From an uncultured bacterium (GTDB lineage Bacteria; Bacteroidota; Bacteroidia; Bacteroidales; Marinifilaceae): DNA of 15,142 bases. The notes under the pieces were generated by a model, which did not search any database, was not told the DNA's origin, and was given only the letters and a program-made list of their open reading frames with translations. Position 1 is the first letter of the stretch; each line of letters begins with the position of its first letter. This document shows positions 1 to 7,945 of this stretch, in pieces. The stretch lies in the NCBI GenBank assembly GCA_905215395.1, contig CAJMQA010000052.1, forward strand, positions 1 through 15,142, in the 5' to 3' direction. A program made the translations under genes and the position numbers.

Positions 1-18
1 TGACACATAAATTAATAA

Positions 19-162
19 AGGTCAATAAGATGGTATGTTTCATATCTTACTCTCATTGTGTTCGTTCACTTTTCAGGTAAATACGGAAGCAAGGAAAAGA
101 ATGTTGTGGAATTATTCAGCCCGGATGTGGAAAATTTCCTCAGAAATAACATGTCCCAATAA
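19..162 (+). other. Short open frame, possible 3' remnant of a gene
   Basis: The frame is open from just after stops at 13-18 to a TAA at 160-162. It has no ATG near its beginning; the only early alternative start is a GTG at 58. Its last 28 residues (beginning GKYGSKEKNVVELFSPDVEN) have a mixed, protein-like composition, while the part before it reads as hydrophobic and unconvincing. I do not recognise the family. It could be the tail of a degraded or truncated gene, a very small protein, or chance. From 163 to 282 I see only AT-rich spacer, with no convincing TAnnTTTG promoter for the efflux operon. Confidence 0.2.
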
Positions 163-282
163 TAATGCGTATAACCATATAACTGATATTTAATGCATTG
201 TATGATTTAAAAAAAATTGGTACAGTCTTTTCATTAATAAAGGTTATTGTATAAAAAGTCAAGTCGATAAAAGAAATTGAAA

Positions 283-1434
283 ATGAGGAAAAGAAATTTA
301 TCTGTATGGATGATTGTTGGCACGATAATTTTCATATTAGTGGCCTGTAAATCTGAACGTATACAAAAGGGTATTCCGGTAATAGTGGAAAAAGCTGGAG
401 AAGATAATGTAGAAATTTATGGTGAATATGTAGGCCGTATTCGTGCCCGGCAGTTTGTTGAAGTCCGTGCCCGTGTTGAGGGATATCTGGAAAAGATGTT
501 ATTTGAAGAGGGGAAACGGGTGGAACGTAATCAACCTTTGTTTATTATAAATCAGGATTTATACCGTGCCCGTGCTGACAAAGCGGCTGCACAATTGAAA
601 AAAGATCAGGCTTTGGAATTAAAGACGGGCCGGGATGTGGAACGTCTGCGTCCTTTATATGAACAGAATGCTGCCAGTCAGCTGGATCTGGATAATGCCG
701 TTGCTGCCTATGAAAGTGCCCGTGCCAATGTAGCAATGAGCCGGGCTGATCTGGCTCAGACAGAGCTGGAACTGGGATATACGACAGTAAGATCCCCTAT
801 TTCCGGGTATATCAGTGAACGTTATGCAGATATTGGAACTCTTGTTGGTCCCGGCTCAAAATCTTTATTAGCAACGGTTGTGGCCAGTGATACAGTGTTG
901 GTAGATTTTAGTCTTACTGCTTTGGATTATTTGCGGAGTCAGCAGCGGAATGTTCGCTTGGGGGAACAAGATGCTTCGCGTTCCTGGCAACCCTCTATTA
1001 CGGTTACTTTAGCAGATAATTCGGTGTACCCGGAAAAGGGATTGGTAGATTTTGCGGAACCTCAGGTAGATCCGAAGACCGGTACTTTTGGTGTAAGGGC
1101 AGAACTGCCGAATCCGGACCGGAAACTTTTACCCGGACAATTTACAAAAGTAAAGTTGTTGCTGGATGTGCGTGAGAAGGCTGTAGTGGTACCGACTAAA
1201 GCTATTATCATTGAAAAAGGAGGAGCGCATGTTTATGTAATGCGCAGGGATAGTACCGCTGAAAAACGATTGGTTGAGCTGGGACCGGAAGTCGGGAATT
1301 TTGTAGTGGTTGAACGCGGATTGGGGGCGGCGGAATTGATAGTCGTGGAAGGGCATCATAAATTGACGCCCGGAGTATTGTTGGCTCCTCAATCTCCGTC
1401 AGTAATAAAACCTGAAGAGGAAGGGATAGAATGA
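283..1434 (+). CDS. RND efflux periplasmic adaptor lipoprotein (membrane fusion protein, HlyD/AcrA family)
   Basis: This is the periplasmic adaptor that links an inner-membrane RND pump to an outer-membrane channel. I start it at ATG 283; an in-frame TTG at 277 would add two residues. The first 21 residues form a signal peptide with lipobox LVAC, so Cys22 should be lipidated. Next comes a lipoyl/beta-barrel half (about 38-90; EVRARVEGYL matches the AcrA-type motif), then an alpha-helical hairpin (about 90-160, rich in Ala, Gln and Leu heptads). The returning lipoyl half is LGYTTVRSPISGYIS, followed by beta-barrel and membrane-proximal domains (about 190-360). At 383 aa it has normal AcrA/MexA length. 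The pump gene begins 26 bp downstream, so the two should be co-transcribed. The family call is firm; the substrate is unknown. Confidence 0.94.
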   Translation: MRKRNLSVWMIVGTIIFILVACKSERIQKGIPVIVEKAGEDNVEIYGEYVGRIRARQFVEVRARVEGYLEKMLFEEGKRVERNQPLFIINQDLYRARADKAAAQLKKDQALELKTGRDVERLRPLYEQNAASQLDLDNAVAAYESARANVAMSRADLAQTELELGYTTVRSPISGYISERYADIGTLVGPGSKSLLATVVASDTVLVDFSLTALDYLRSQQRNVRLGEQDASRSWQPSITVTLADNSVYPEKGLVDFAEPQVDPKTGTFGVRAELPNPDRKLLPGQFTKVKLLLDVREKAVVVPTKAIIIEKGGAHVYVMRRDSTAEKRLVELGPEVGNFVVVERGLGAAELIVVEGHHKLTPGVLLAPQSPSVIKPEEEGIE

Positions 1435-1460
1435 TTGTTGCATAATATTATAGTGTGAGA

Positions 1461-4400
1461 ATGAAAGTAGAATTTTTTATAGACCGTCCGATTTTTTCGG
1501 CAGTATTATCCATATTGATTGTTGTTGTCGGGTGTATAGGATTGTATTTGTTACCTGTGGATCAATATCCACAGATTACACCTCCTTTGGTTAAGATATC
1601 GGCTTCCTATCCCGGGGCGAGTGCTCAGACTGTATCGCAGGCTGTTGCTACTCCGATAGAGCAGGAATTAAACGGGACTCCCGGTATGTTATATATGGAA
1701 TCCAGTAGTTCTAATTCCGGAGGTTTATCTATCAATGTAACTTTTGATATTTCCACAAATCCTGAACTGGCTGCTGTAGAGATTCAGAACCGGGTAAAAT
1801 TGGCAGAATCGCGTTTGCCGGCAGAAGTACTACAGAATCGGATTTCGGTTGAGAAACAGTCTTCAAACCAATTGATGACTTTGACACTTACTTCAGATGA
1901 TCCCCGGTTTGATGAGATTTATCTGAGTAATTTTGCGACGATCAATGTGTTGGATATTTTGCGTCGTATACCAGGAGTAGGGCGGGTATCCAATATTGGT
2001 AGCCGTTATTATGGTATGTGTATTTGGGTGATGCCTGACCGTCTGGCCAATTTTGGATTGACGGTGAAAGATTTGCAGGATGCCCTGAAAGATCAGAACC
2101 GGGAGTCGGCTGCCGGGGAATTGGGAAAGCAACCGATGAACGGTCAGGATATCACGATTCCGATAACCACCCAGGGACGACTTTCTACTGTGAATGAATT
2201 TGAGGAAATTGTTGTCCGGGCTAATCCGGATGGTTCGATTATCCGTTTGCGGGATGTGGCAAGGGTATCTTTGGAAGCTTCTTCTTATTCCACTGAAAGT
2301 GGTATGAATGGTAAGAATGCGGCTGTATTGGGAATTTATACTTTGCCGGGTGCCAATGCTGTTGAAGTGGCCGGGGAGGTTCGGAAGGCAATGGAAGATA
2401 TCAGTAAAAATTTTCCGGAGGGCTTGCAATATGAGATTCCTTTTGATATTACCGAATACATTTCCCAGTCGATCCATGAGGTATATAAAACTTTGTTCGA
2501 GGCCTTATTGTTGGTTATTCTGGTTGTATTTCTTTCTTTGCAGAGCTGGCGGGCTTCTGTAGTACCTTTGGTAGCTGTGCCTATTTCTTTGATCGGGACA
2601 TTCGGTGTCATGCTGATCCTTGGTTTTTCGTTAAATTTGTTGACTTTGTTGGGGTTGATTTTGTCTATCGGAATTGTGGTTGATGATGCCATTGTGGTCG
2701 TGGAAGCTGTAGAAAGCTATATGGAAAATGAAGGTTTATCTCCGTATGAGGCTACTAAAAAAGCGATGCGGAACCTGACAGGGGCTTTGATTGCAACTTC
2801 TTTGGTGTTGGCGGCTGTTTTTGTTCCGGTCAGTTTTCTGGGAGGAATTACCGGTTTGTTGTATCGTCAATTTGCCATTACAATCGTAGTATCGGTATTG
2901 ATTTCTACAGTAGTAGCTTTGACATTGAGTCCGGCTATGTGTGCGCTACTGTTGCGTCCTTCTAACGGACATAAGAATTTTATTTTTCGTACAATCAATA
3001 CATGGTTGGCAGCCGGAAACCGGAAGTATGTGGGAATCATAGGAAAAGTGATTCGTAATCCCAGACGGGTAATTGCCGGTTTTGGTCTGATTCTGATATG
3101 TATTTTTGTATTGAACCGATTGACTCCTGCAAGTTTTATACCGGAAGAGGATCAGGGATACTTTAAGGTAGAACTGGAATTACCGGAAGGAGCGACCCTG
3201 GAGCGTACACGTATTGTAACAGACCGTGCAGTAGAGTATCTGAAGGGGCATCCGGCAATTGCATATGTACAGAATGTAACAGGTACGAGTCCCCGGGTAG
3301 GAACAAATCAAGCTCGTTCGGAACTGACTGCCATCCTTAAGCCTTGGGAGGAACGTAAAGGCAAAGGAATGGGGGTTGATGAAGTCATAGAAGATGCCCG
3401 CAGAGAGTTGGAACATTATCCTGAATCCAAAGTATATTTTTCAAAACCTTCGGTTATTCCTGGGCTTGGAGCTTCGGGTGGTTTTGAATTGCAGATAGAA
3501 GCGAGAGGCGGGGCATCTTTTGAGAATCTGGTTGGTGCTGTCGATACTTTGATGAAATATGCTTCCCAAAGTAAGGTATTGACGGGGCTGTCTTCTTCTT
3601 TACAGCCTGAAATCCCGCAATTGTATTTTGACGTAGACCGGGATAAAGCCCGGTTTCTGGGGATACCGATGTCAGATATATTCTCAACCATGAAAGCATA
3701 TACGGGGTCGGTATATGTGAATGACTTTAATATGTTCAACCGGGTTTATAAGGTATATATTCAGGCAGAGGCGTCTTACAGGGCACATAAAGATGATATC
3801 AATCTGTTTTTTGTACGGACTGCGGGGGGAGATATGGTGCCTCTGACAGCATTGGGAGATGCCAGCTATACAACCGGGCCGGGAAATATTAAACGTTTCA
3901 ACATGTTTACAACCTCTGTCATCCGGGGGGCTGCTGCACCGGGTTACAGTTCCGGGGAGGCAATGCGGGAGATAGAAAAGATCGCGAAAGAACATCTGCC
4001 GGAAAATATTGGAATAGAGTGGAGCGGACTTTCCTATCAGGAAAAGAAAGCCGAAGGACAATTGGGACTGGTGATGGTTTTGGTTTTTCTCTTTGTTTTT
4101 CTTTTTCTGGCTGCCCTTTACGAGAGCTGGCTGGTACCGGCCTCTGTCTTATTATCTTTACCGATAGCTGCATTGGGGGCTTATCTGGGAATATTACTTT
4201 TGGGTCTGAATAATGATATTTATTTCCAGATCGGATTGGTAACCCTGATTGGATTGGCTGCTAAGAATGCCATTTTGATTATTGAATTTGCGAAGTTGGA
4301 AATTGATAAAGGTGTAGATGCGGTTACGGCTGCCAAAAATGCGGCCGCTTTGAGGTTCCGTCCTATTTTGATGACCTCTCTGGCTTTTATTCTGGGTATG

Positions 4401-4562
4401 TTACCTTTAGTCCTTGCTTCCGGTCCCGGATCGGCCAGCCGGAATTCCATCGGTACAGGTGTCTTTTTTGGGATGTTGGCTGCTATTACGATTGGAATTG
4501 TGCTGGTACCTTTCTTTTTCGTTATGATTCATAAAATAAAAAGCAGAAAAATAAGATTTTGA
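1461..4562 (+). CDS. HAE1-type RND multidrug efflux pump (AcrB/MexB family inner-membrane transporter)
   Basis: This is a proton-driven trimeric antiporter that takes amphiphilic compounds from the periplasm or inner membrane. ATG 1461 is preferred because MKVEFFIDRPIFS matches the usual N-terminus; a GTG at 1455 would add two residues. At 1033 aa it has the expected length. The internal duplication is visible: TM1 (about 9-30), a periplasmic porter loop, TM2-6, a second large loop, then TM8-12. The proton-relay residues are present: Asp408 and Asp409 in GIVVDDAIVVVEAVE (TM4) and Lys936 in GLAAKNAILIIEF (TM10). A glycine-rich switch loop (PSVIPGLGASGGFELQ, about 663-678) and the FIPEEDQGYF motif (about 559-568) are typical of HAE1 pumps. 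It sits between its adaptor and channel genes. I see no truncation or frameshift. Substrates cannot be assigned from sequence. Confidence 0.96.
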   Translation: MKVEFFIDRPIFSAVLSILIVVVGCIGLYLLPVDQYPQITPPLVKISASYPGASAQTVSQAVATPIEQELNGTPGMLYMESSSSNSGGLSINVTFDISTNPELAAVEIQNRVKLAESRLPAEVLQNRISVEKQSSNQLMTLTLTSDDPRFDEIYLSNFATINVLDILRRIPGVGRVSNIGSRYYGMCIWVMPDRLANFGLTVKDLQDALKDQNRESAAGELGKQPMNGQDITIPITTQGRLSTVNEFEEIVVRANPDGSIIRLRDVARVSLEASSYSTESGMNGKNAAVLGIYTLPGANAVEVAGEVRKAMEDISKNFPEGLQYEIPFDITEYISQSIHEVYKTLFEALLLVILVVFLSLQSWRASVVPLVAVPISLIGTFGVMLILGFSLNLLTLLGLILSIGIVVDDAIVVVEAVESYMENEGLSPYEATKKAMRNLTGALIATSLVLAAVFVPVSFLGGITGLLYRQFAITIVVSVLISTVVALTLSPAMCALLLRPSNGHKNFIFRTINTWLAAGNRKYVGIIGKVIRNPRRVIAGFGLILICIFVLNRLTPASFIPEEDQGYFKVELELPEGATLERTRIVTDRAVEYLKGHPAIAYVQNVTGTSPRVGTNQARSELTAILKPWEERKGKGMGVDEVIEDARRELEHYPESKVYFSKPSVIPGLGASGGFELQIEARGGASFENLVGAVDTLMKYASQSKVLTGLSSSLQPEIPQLYFDVDRDKARFLGIPMSDIFSTMKAYTGSVYVNDFNMFNRVYKVYIQAEASYRAHKDDINLFFVRTAGGDMVPLTALGDASYTTGPGNIKRFNMFTTSVIRGAAAPGYSSGEAMREIEKIAKEHLPENIGIEWSGLSYQEKKAEGQLGLVMVLVFLFVFLFLAALYESWLVPASVLLSLPIAALGAYLGILLLGLNNDIYFQIGLVTLIGLAAKNAILIIEFAKLEIDKGVDAVTAAKNAAALRFRPILMTSLAFILGMLPLVLASGPGSASRNSIGTGVFFGMLAAITIGIVLVPFFFVMIHKIKSRKIRF

Positions 4563-4564
4563 AA

Positions 4565-5917
4565 ATGATGAGACTGAAATATATTTTAATAGGAGTGATG
4601 CTTTTGGCCGGGATGGCATCTTGTAAGCTGGGCAAACATTATACCCGTCCGGAATTGGGATTACCTGGAGAAATTGACGGTATCCGGGGGGATTCTCTTT
4701 CTGTCAGAGAATTGAAGTGGTGGGATTTATATACCGATCCGGCATTACAACAGTTGATCCGGCAGACCCTGGAGTATAATAAGGATATGCAGATTGCTGC
4801 GGCACGAATAAAAGAGTTGATGGAAACCCGGCGAATCAGTAAAGCAGATCTTTTCCCGAAAATAAATGCCCGGGTGAATGCGGAGCGGGAATACGACCGG
4901 AGTCCGGATAATGTTTTCGAAGCCAAAGGACTATTGTCATGGGAAGTAGATTTATGGGGGAAACTCCGGTGGGCCAATCAGGCGGCTATGGCCGAATATC
5001 TTCAAAGTGTGGAAGGGAAGCAGGCTTTGCAATTGAGCCTGATAGCTCAGGTGGCTCAAGCCTATTTTGAGTTGACGGCTCTGGATCAGGAACTGGCTAT
5101 TGTGCGGCAGACTCTGGCGGCACGGGAAGAAGGAGTACGTTTGGCGAAACTGCGTTTTGAGGGAGGCCTGACTTCTGAAACTTCATTGAAACAAGCACAG
5201 GTGGAATTAGCCAGAACCCAAACGCTGACTCCGGAATTGGAACGTAAAATCCAACTGAAAGAAAATGAGATCACTCTGCTGGCCGGGCAATATCCCAAAC
5301 CTGTGCAACGGGGACAACACATTGAACAACAACAGTTGCCTGCGACGTTACCAGTGGGATTACCTTCGGAATTGCTGGAGCGGCGTCCTGATATCCGGCA
5401 AGCTGAATACCGGTTGAAGGCAGCTTATGCTAAGGTTGGGGTTGCCTATACAAGTATGTTTCCCAAATTGACTCTCACAGGTCATTATGGATTGGAGAGT
5501 AATGCTTTGAGCAATTTTTTGCAGGCCCCGTATTTTTATCTGGGAGGTGAATTGTTGGCTCCGGTATTTAATATGGGAAAGAATAGGGCAAAATTGAGAG
5601 GAGCTAAGGCTGTTCAGGAGCAGGAAACTTACAATTATCAAAAAGTGGTTTTGCAGGCTTTTACTGAAGTTAGTAATGCTTTGGTGTCTTCACGCAAGAG
5701 TCGTGAAATCCGGGAATCCCGTCAGAAATTGGAGGCTGCAGCACGTGCGGCTCTTGATCTGGCTACATTACAATATATAAATGGTATTATCAATTATCTG
5801 GACGTATTGGATGCTCAGCGTGGATATTTTGATGCACAAATCGGACTTAATAATGCCATCCGGGATGAACTATTGGCTAAAGTGGAATTATATAAGGTAT
5901 TGGGTGGAGGAGAATAA
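4565..5917 (+). CDS. RND efflux outer-membrane channel lipoprotein (NodT/OprM family)
   Basis: This is the TolC/OprM-like trimeric exit duct of the pump. ATG 4565 lies two bases after the pump's stop codon; ATG 4568 is an equally good alternative, and the pair implies translational coupling. The signal peptide ends in lipobox GMASC, giving lipidated Cys20, followed by the near-diagnostic family motif KHYTRPEL. Two OEP-type repeats follow. The first (about 55-240) has LSWEVDLWGKLRWANQAA and the ALDQELAIVRQTLAAREEGVRLAKLRFEGG-type helix; the second (about 260-450) has LLERRPDIRQAEYRLKAAYA and ends in GGINYLDVLDAQR-like helices (here NGIINYLDVLDAQR). At about 451 aa it is normal length. I see no conventional terminator just after its stop; the next structure is the inverted repeat at 5928. 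Confidence 0.95.
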   Translation: MMRLKYILIGVMLLAGMASCKLGKHYTRPELGLPGEIDGIRGDSLSVRELKWWDLYTDPALQQLIRQTLEYNKDMQIAAARIKELMETRRISKADLFPKINARVNAEREYDRSPDNVFEAKGLLSWEVDLWGKLRWANQAAMAEYLQSVEGKQALQLSLIAQVAQAYFELTALDQELAIVRQTLAAREEGVRLAKLRFEGGLTSETSLKQAQVELARTQTLTPELERKIQLKENEITLLAGQYPKPVQRGQHIEQQQLPATLPVGLPSELLERRPDIRQAEYRLKAAYAKVGVAYTSMFPKLTLTGHYGLESNALSNFLQAPYFYLGGELLAPVFNMGKNRAKLRGAKAVQEQETYNYQKVVLQAFTEVSNALVSSRKSREIRESRQKLEAAARAALDLATLQYINGIINYLDVLDAQRGYFDAQIGLNNAIRDELLAKVELYKVLGGGE

Positions 5918-5927
5918 ATTTTACTAG

Positions 5928-6081
5928 AAAAACGGACATTTAATTTTGACAAATTTTTACCAACACGAAGACAAATATAACAAATAATATTTCACACAAA
6001 ATATTCTGTATCAAAATAATATGTTATACATATTTTAGTCTCTGTTTCTCAATTTGTTAGCCAGATTAAATGTCCGTTTTT
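5928..6081. repeat. Perfect 17-bp inverted repeat flanking 120 bp; candidate invertible promoter segment
   Basis: The left arm AAAAACGGACATTTAAT (5928-5944) and the right arm ATTAAATGTCCGTTTTT (6065-6081) are exact reverse complements. They lie 120 bp apart in the spacer between the efflux operon and the sigma-factor gene. Pairing stops at both outer and inner edges, apart from a possible G-U next to the loop. The enclosed DNA is AT-rich, has no ORF, and carries promoter-like sequences near its ends: a strong one on the minus strand and a weaker TATTTTAG on the plus strand at 6031-6038. Arm length, spacing and position upstream of a regulator resemble the invertible promoters known in Bacteroides. 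No recombinase gene is in the window, so it would have to act in trans. A very long-looped RNA hairpin or a small MITE is less likely; I see no flanking target duplication. Confidence 0.7.
5972..6000 (-). promoter_or_regulatory. Predicted Bacteroidales sigma-ABfr-type promoter inside the invertible segment, facing left
   Basis: Read on the minus strand, 5979-5972 is TATATTTG, an exact match to the Bacteroides -7 consensus TAnnTTTG. A TTTG at 6000-5997 is the candidate -33 element. The 17-bp gap between them is somewhat shorter than typical. As the DNA stands, it would transcribe leftward, antisense into the 3' end of the outer-membrane channel gene. If 5928-6081 inverted, the -7 box would sit at 6030-6037 on the plus strand, giving a leader of about 60 nt before the sigma gene's ATG at 6106. 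No equally good plus-strand promoter is visible between 5945 and 6105 in the present orientation. Confidence 0.5.
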
Positions 6082-6105
6082 ATTTTGGTTTAAAAATTTG
6101 AAAAC

Positions 6106-6702
6106 ATGTCGTTGAGCTTTTCTTTTCCTGTGGAATCCGAGCAAATGCTTCACGCTTTACGCGAGAGACAGGAAGGAGCTTTTGTTTCTCTTTTTAAAGC
6201 CTATTATCCTCTGTTACTGAATTATGCTGGACGGATCATAAAGGATGAAGAACAGGCTAATGATATTGTACAGGAGACTTTTTGCCGTTTGTTTGAAAAT
6301 AGTGAAAAACTTTCAGTAAATGTTTCTTTAAAATCCTATCTCTATAAATCCGTTTATCATCATTGTGTTGATTTACTCCGGCATCAGAAAATTGCGGCAA
6401 GTTGCATTGAGACACAAATGATGGATTTTTATCTTTCCAAAGTAATACAGTTGCCGGAGACGGAACTGGCACTGTATGACCGGGAGTTGGGAGAAGCAAT
6501 AGAAGAGGCCATTGAACGTTTACCGGAACGTTGCCGGGAGGTTTTTCGTCTCAGTAAGATGTGTGACTTGTCGAATAAACAAATTGCTGAGCAATTAGGA
6601 ATTTCTGTAAAAACTGTTGAAAACCAGATGACAACCGCTTATGTCCGGTTGAGGGAGGAATTGAAATGGTTATTATTAATTATTATTTTCCAAAATTTTT
6701 AA
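6106..6702 (+). CDS. FecI-like ECF sigma-70 factor (Bacteroidetes-expanded family)
   Basis: This alternative sigma factor should direct RNA polymerase to the promoter of the downstream susC-like operon once released from its anti-sigma factor. Region 2 spans about residues 27-96, with the core contact and -10 recognition helix (IIKDEEQANDIVQETFCRLF). Region 4 spans about 128-182 (AIERLPERCREVFRLSKM, then the helix-turn-helix KQIAEQLGISVKTVENQM). No region 1.1 or 3 is present, and 198 aa is normal for ECF factors. ATG 6106 is the first start after the right arm of the inverted repeat. An oddity is the very hydrophobic C-terminal tail (KWLLLIIIFQNF), which could tether or destabilise the protein. 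The FecR-like gene 57 bp downstream makes a sigma/anti-sigma pair. Confidence 0.95.
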   Translation: MSLSFSFPVESEQMLHALRERQEGAFVSLFKAYYPLLLNYAGRIIKDEEQANDIVQETFCRLFENSEKLSVNVSLKSYLYKSVYHHCVDLLRHQKIAASCIETQMMDFYLSKVIQLPETELALYDRELGEAIEEAIERLPERCREVFRLSKMCDLSNKQIAEQLGISVKTVENQMTTAYVRLREELKWLLLIIIFQNF

Positions 6703-6709
6703 AATCTGT

Positions 6710-6743
6710 ATAGGGGATATTTTTTTTTCATCCGTCATAGGGG
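6710..6743 (+). promoter_or_regulatory. Direct repeat of ATAGGGG in the sigma/anti-sigma spacer
   Basis: ATAGGGG occurs at 6710-6716 and again at 6737-6743, separated by a run of nine T residues and little else. The surrounding bases are partly conserved (TATAGGGGATA and CATAGGGGTATA). It fills most of the 57-bp gap before the anti-sigma start at 6760. It could be a protein-binding site or a translation-control element; chance cannot be excluded. Confidence 0.25.
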
Positions 6744-6759
6744 TATAAAGTAGAAGACT

Positions 6760-7941
6760 ATGACTTCGGATAAGGAACGGATAGAAAAATTGATGTTGCG
6801 GGTTGTGAATCGGGAGGCAACTGCAGATGATCTGAACTATTTTTCAGATTGGTTGAAAGTACCGGAAAATGCCGCTTGTTTTGAGCAGTTCAAAAAGCTT
6901 TGGAATCTGACATCGGGGCCTCGTCCGACATCTGGGAAGACGGAGGCCGAACTTCATCAATTTGTCCGGTTTATGCGTGAACACAGGAATTTACCGTCCC
7001 GTTACAGGATGCGTAGAATATATCGGATTACAGGTTGGGTGGCTGCATGTATGCTTCCTCTGATGGTTGCAGTGTGGGGGTGGAATCAAAGGCAGCAGCA
7101 GGAATTGCCGGTTCATACGCCGGTTGTGAATATTCTCCCCGGTTCTTCCAAAGCTATTCTTACCCTGTCCTCCGGAAAACAGATTGTGTTAAACCCTGGG
7201 GATCTTGCAAAAAATAATTTGGGAACGAATGTACAATTGGATGAAAAAGGTCATTCCCTTCATTATCTGAATAACGATTCGCCGAATCTTGCCGTTTATT
7301 ATGACCGTCTGGATATTCCAAGGGGAGGAGAGTTTACAGTGACCCTTGCCGATGGTACAGTGGTTTACCTGAACTCTGCTTCAACTTTGAAATATCCTCC
7401 TGTTTTTCAGGAAAAAGAAAGGAAAGTGTTCTTATCCGGAGAAGCTTACTTCGAAGTAAAAAAAGAGGATTCTCGTCCCTTTTATGTTGTGACAGATGCA
7501 GTTACGATCCGGGTATACGGAACTTCTTTTAATGTGTCCACCCGTTGTCATGGAAATACCCAGGCTGTGTTGATAACAGGTAGTATCGGAATTTCCGGAA
7601 ATCAGGAAAATGCTCCTGAATTTCTTTTGAAACCTTTGCAAATGGCAGATTATACTCCTGATGGGGTGTTAAACCGGATTGCCGATGTCGATCCTCACTC
7701 CTATGTAGCCTGGAAGGAAGGCTTGTTTGTGTTCGAGAATGAAAGCCTGGAAAATATTATGGATTTATTGTCTTTGTGGTATGATGTGGATGTGGTTTTT
7801 CAGTCTGAACGGGTAAAGGATTATCATTTTACAGGGCACATGGAACGTTATGAACAAATAGATGTTATTTTAAATGCAATTGGTAAAATGGTGGGTGTAC
7901 ATTTTTCAATAACTAATAAAACGATTGTTGTCAGTGAATAA
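6760..7941 (+). CDS. FecR-like transmembrane anti-sigma factor with DUF4974 domain
   Basis: This inner-membrane protein is expected to hold the ECF sigma factor in the cytoplasm and respond in the periplasm to the STN domain of the cognate transporter. Residues 1-80 are a helical cytoplasmic sigma-binding region. A single membrane segment follows at about 88-108 (ITGWVAACMLPLMVAVWGW). The periplasmic FecR domain covers about 183-280 (IPRGGEFTVTLADGTVVYLN, FLSGEAYFEV, VYGTSFNVS). A C-terminal DUF4974/STN-like domain covers about 322-391 (LENIMDLLSLWYDVDVVF, ending in NKTIVV). At 393 aa it is typical of Bacteroidetes anti-sigma factors. Its position right after the sigma gene and 94 bp before the susC-like gene supports a dedicated regulatory pair. 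Confidence 0.95.
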   Translation: MTSDKERIEKLMLRVVNREATADDLNYFSDWLKVPENAACFEQFKKLWNLTSGPRPTSGKTEAELHQFVRFMREHRNLPSRYRMRRIYRITGWVAACMLPLMVAVWGWNQRQQQELPVHTPVVNILPGSSKAILTLSSGKQIVLNPGDLAKNNLGTNVQLDEKGHSLHYLNNDSPNLAVYYDRLDIPRGGEFTVTLADGTVVYLNSASTLKYPPVFQEKERKVFLSGEAYFEVKKEDSRPFYVVTDAVTIRVYGTSFNVSTRCHGNTQAVLITGSIGISGNQENAPEFLLKPLQMADYTPDGVLNRIADVDPHSYVAWKEGLFVFENESLENIMDLLSLWYDVDVVFQSERVKDYHFTGHMERYEQIDVILNAIGKMVGVHFSITNKTIVVSE

Positions 7942-7945
7942 AATA

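Noticed and set aside
11..244. 12-bp direct repeat ATTAATAAAGGT at 11-22 and 233-244
   Set aside because: Very AT-rich and short with no extension on either side; likely chance in low-complexity spacer DNA.
1893..2477. Minus-strand open frame of 194 codons within the RND pump gene
   Set aside because: The plus-strand pump frame here is intact and carries conserved family sequence; the antisense frame shows no recognisable protein features. The same applies to 8299-8883 on the minus strand inside the susC-like gene.
5928..6081. Inverted repeat as an ordinary intrinsic terminator of the efflux operon
   Set aside because: A 120-nt loop is far too large for a typical terminator hairpin, and the arms are not GC-rich. 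A role in ending transcription cannot be fully excluded because the right arm ends in a T run.
5928..6081. Inverted repeat as a small MITE-type mobile element
   Set aside because: No matching target-site duplication flanks the arms, and I see no transposase or second copy in the window. A genome-wide search for the arms would settle it.
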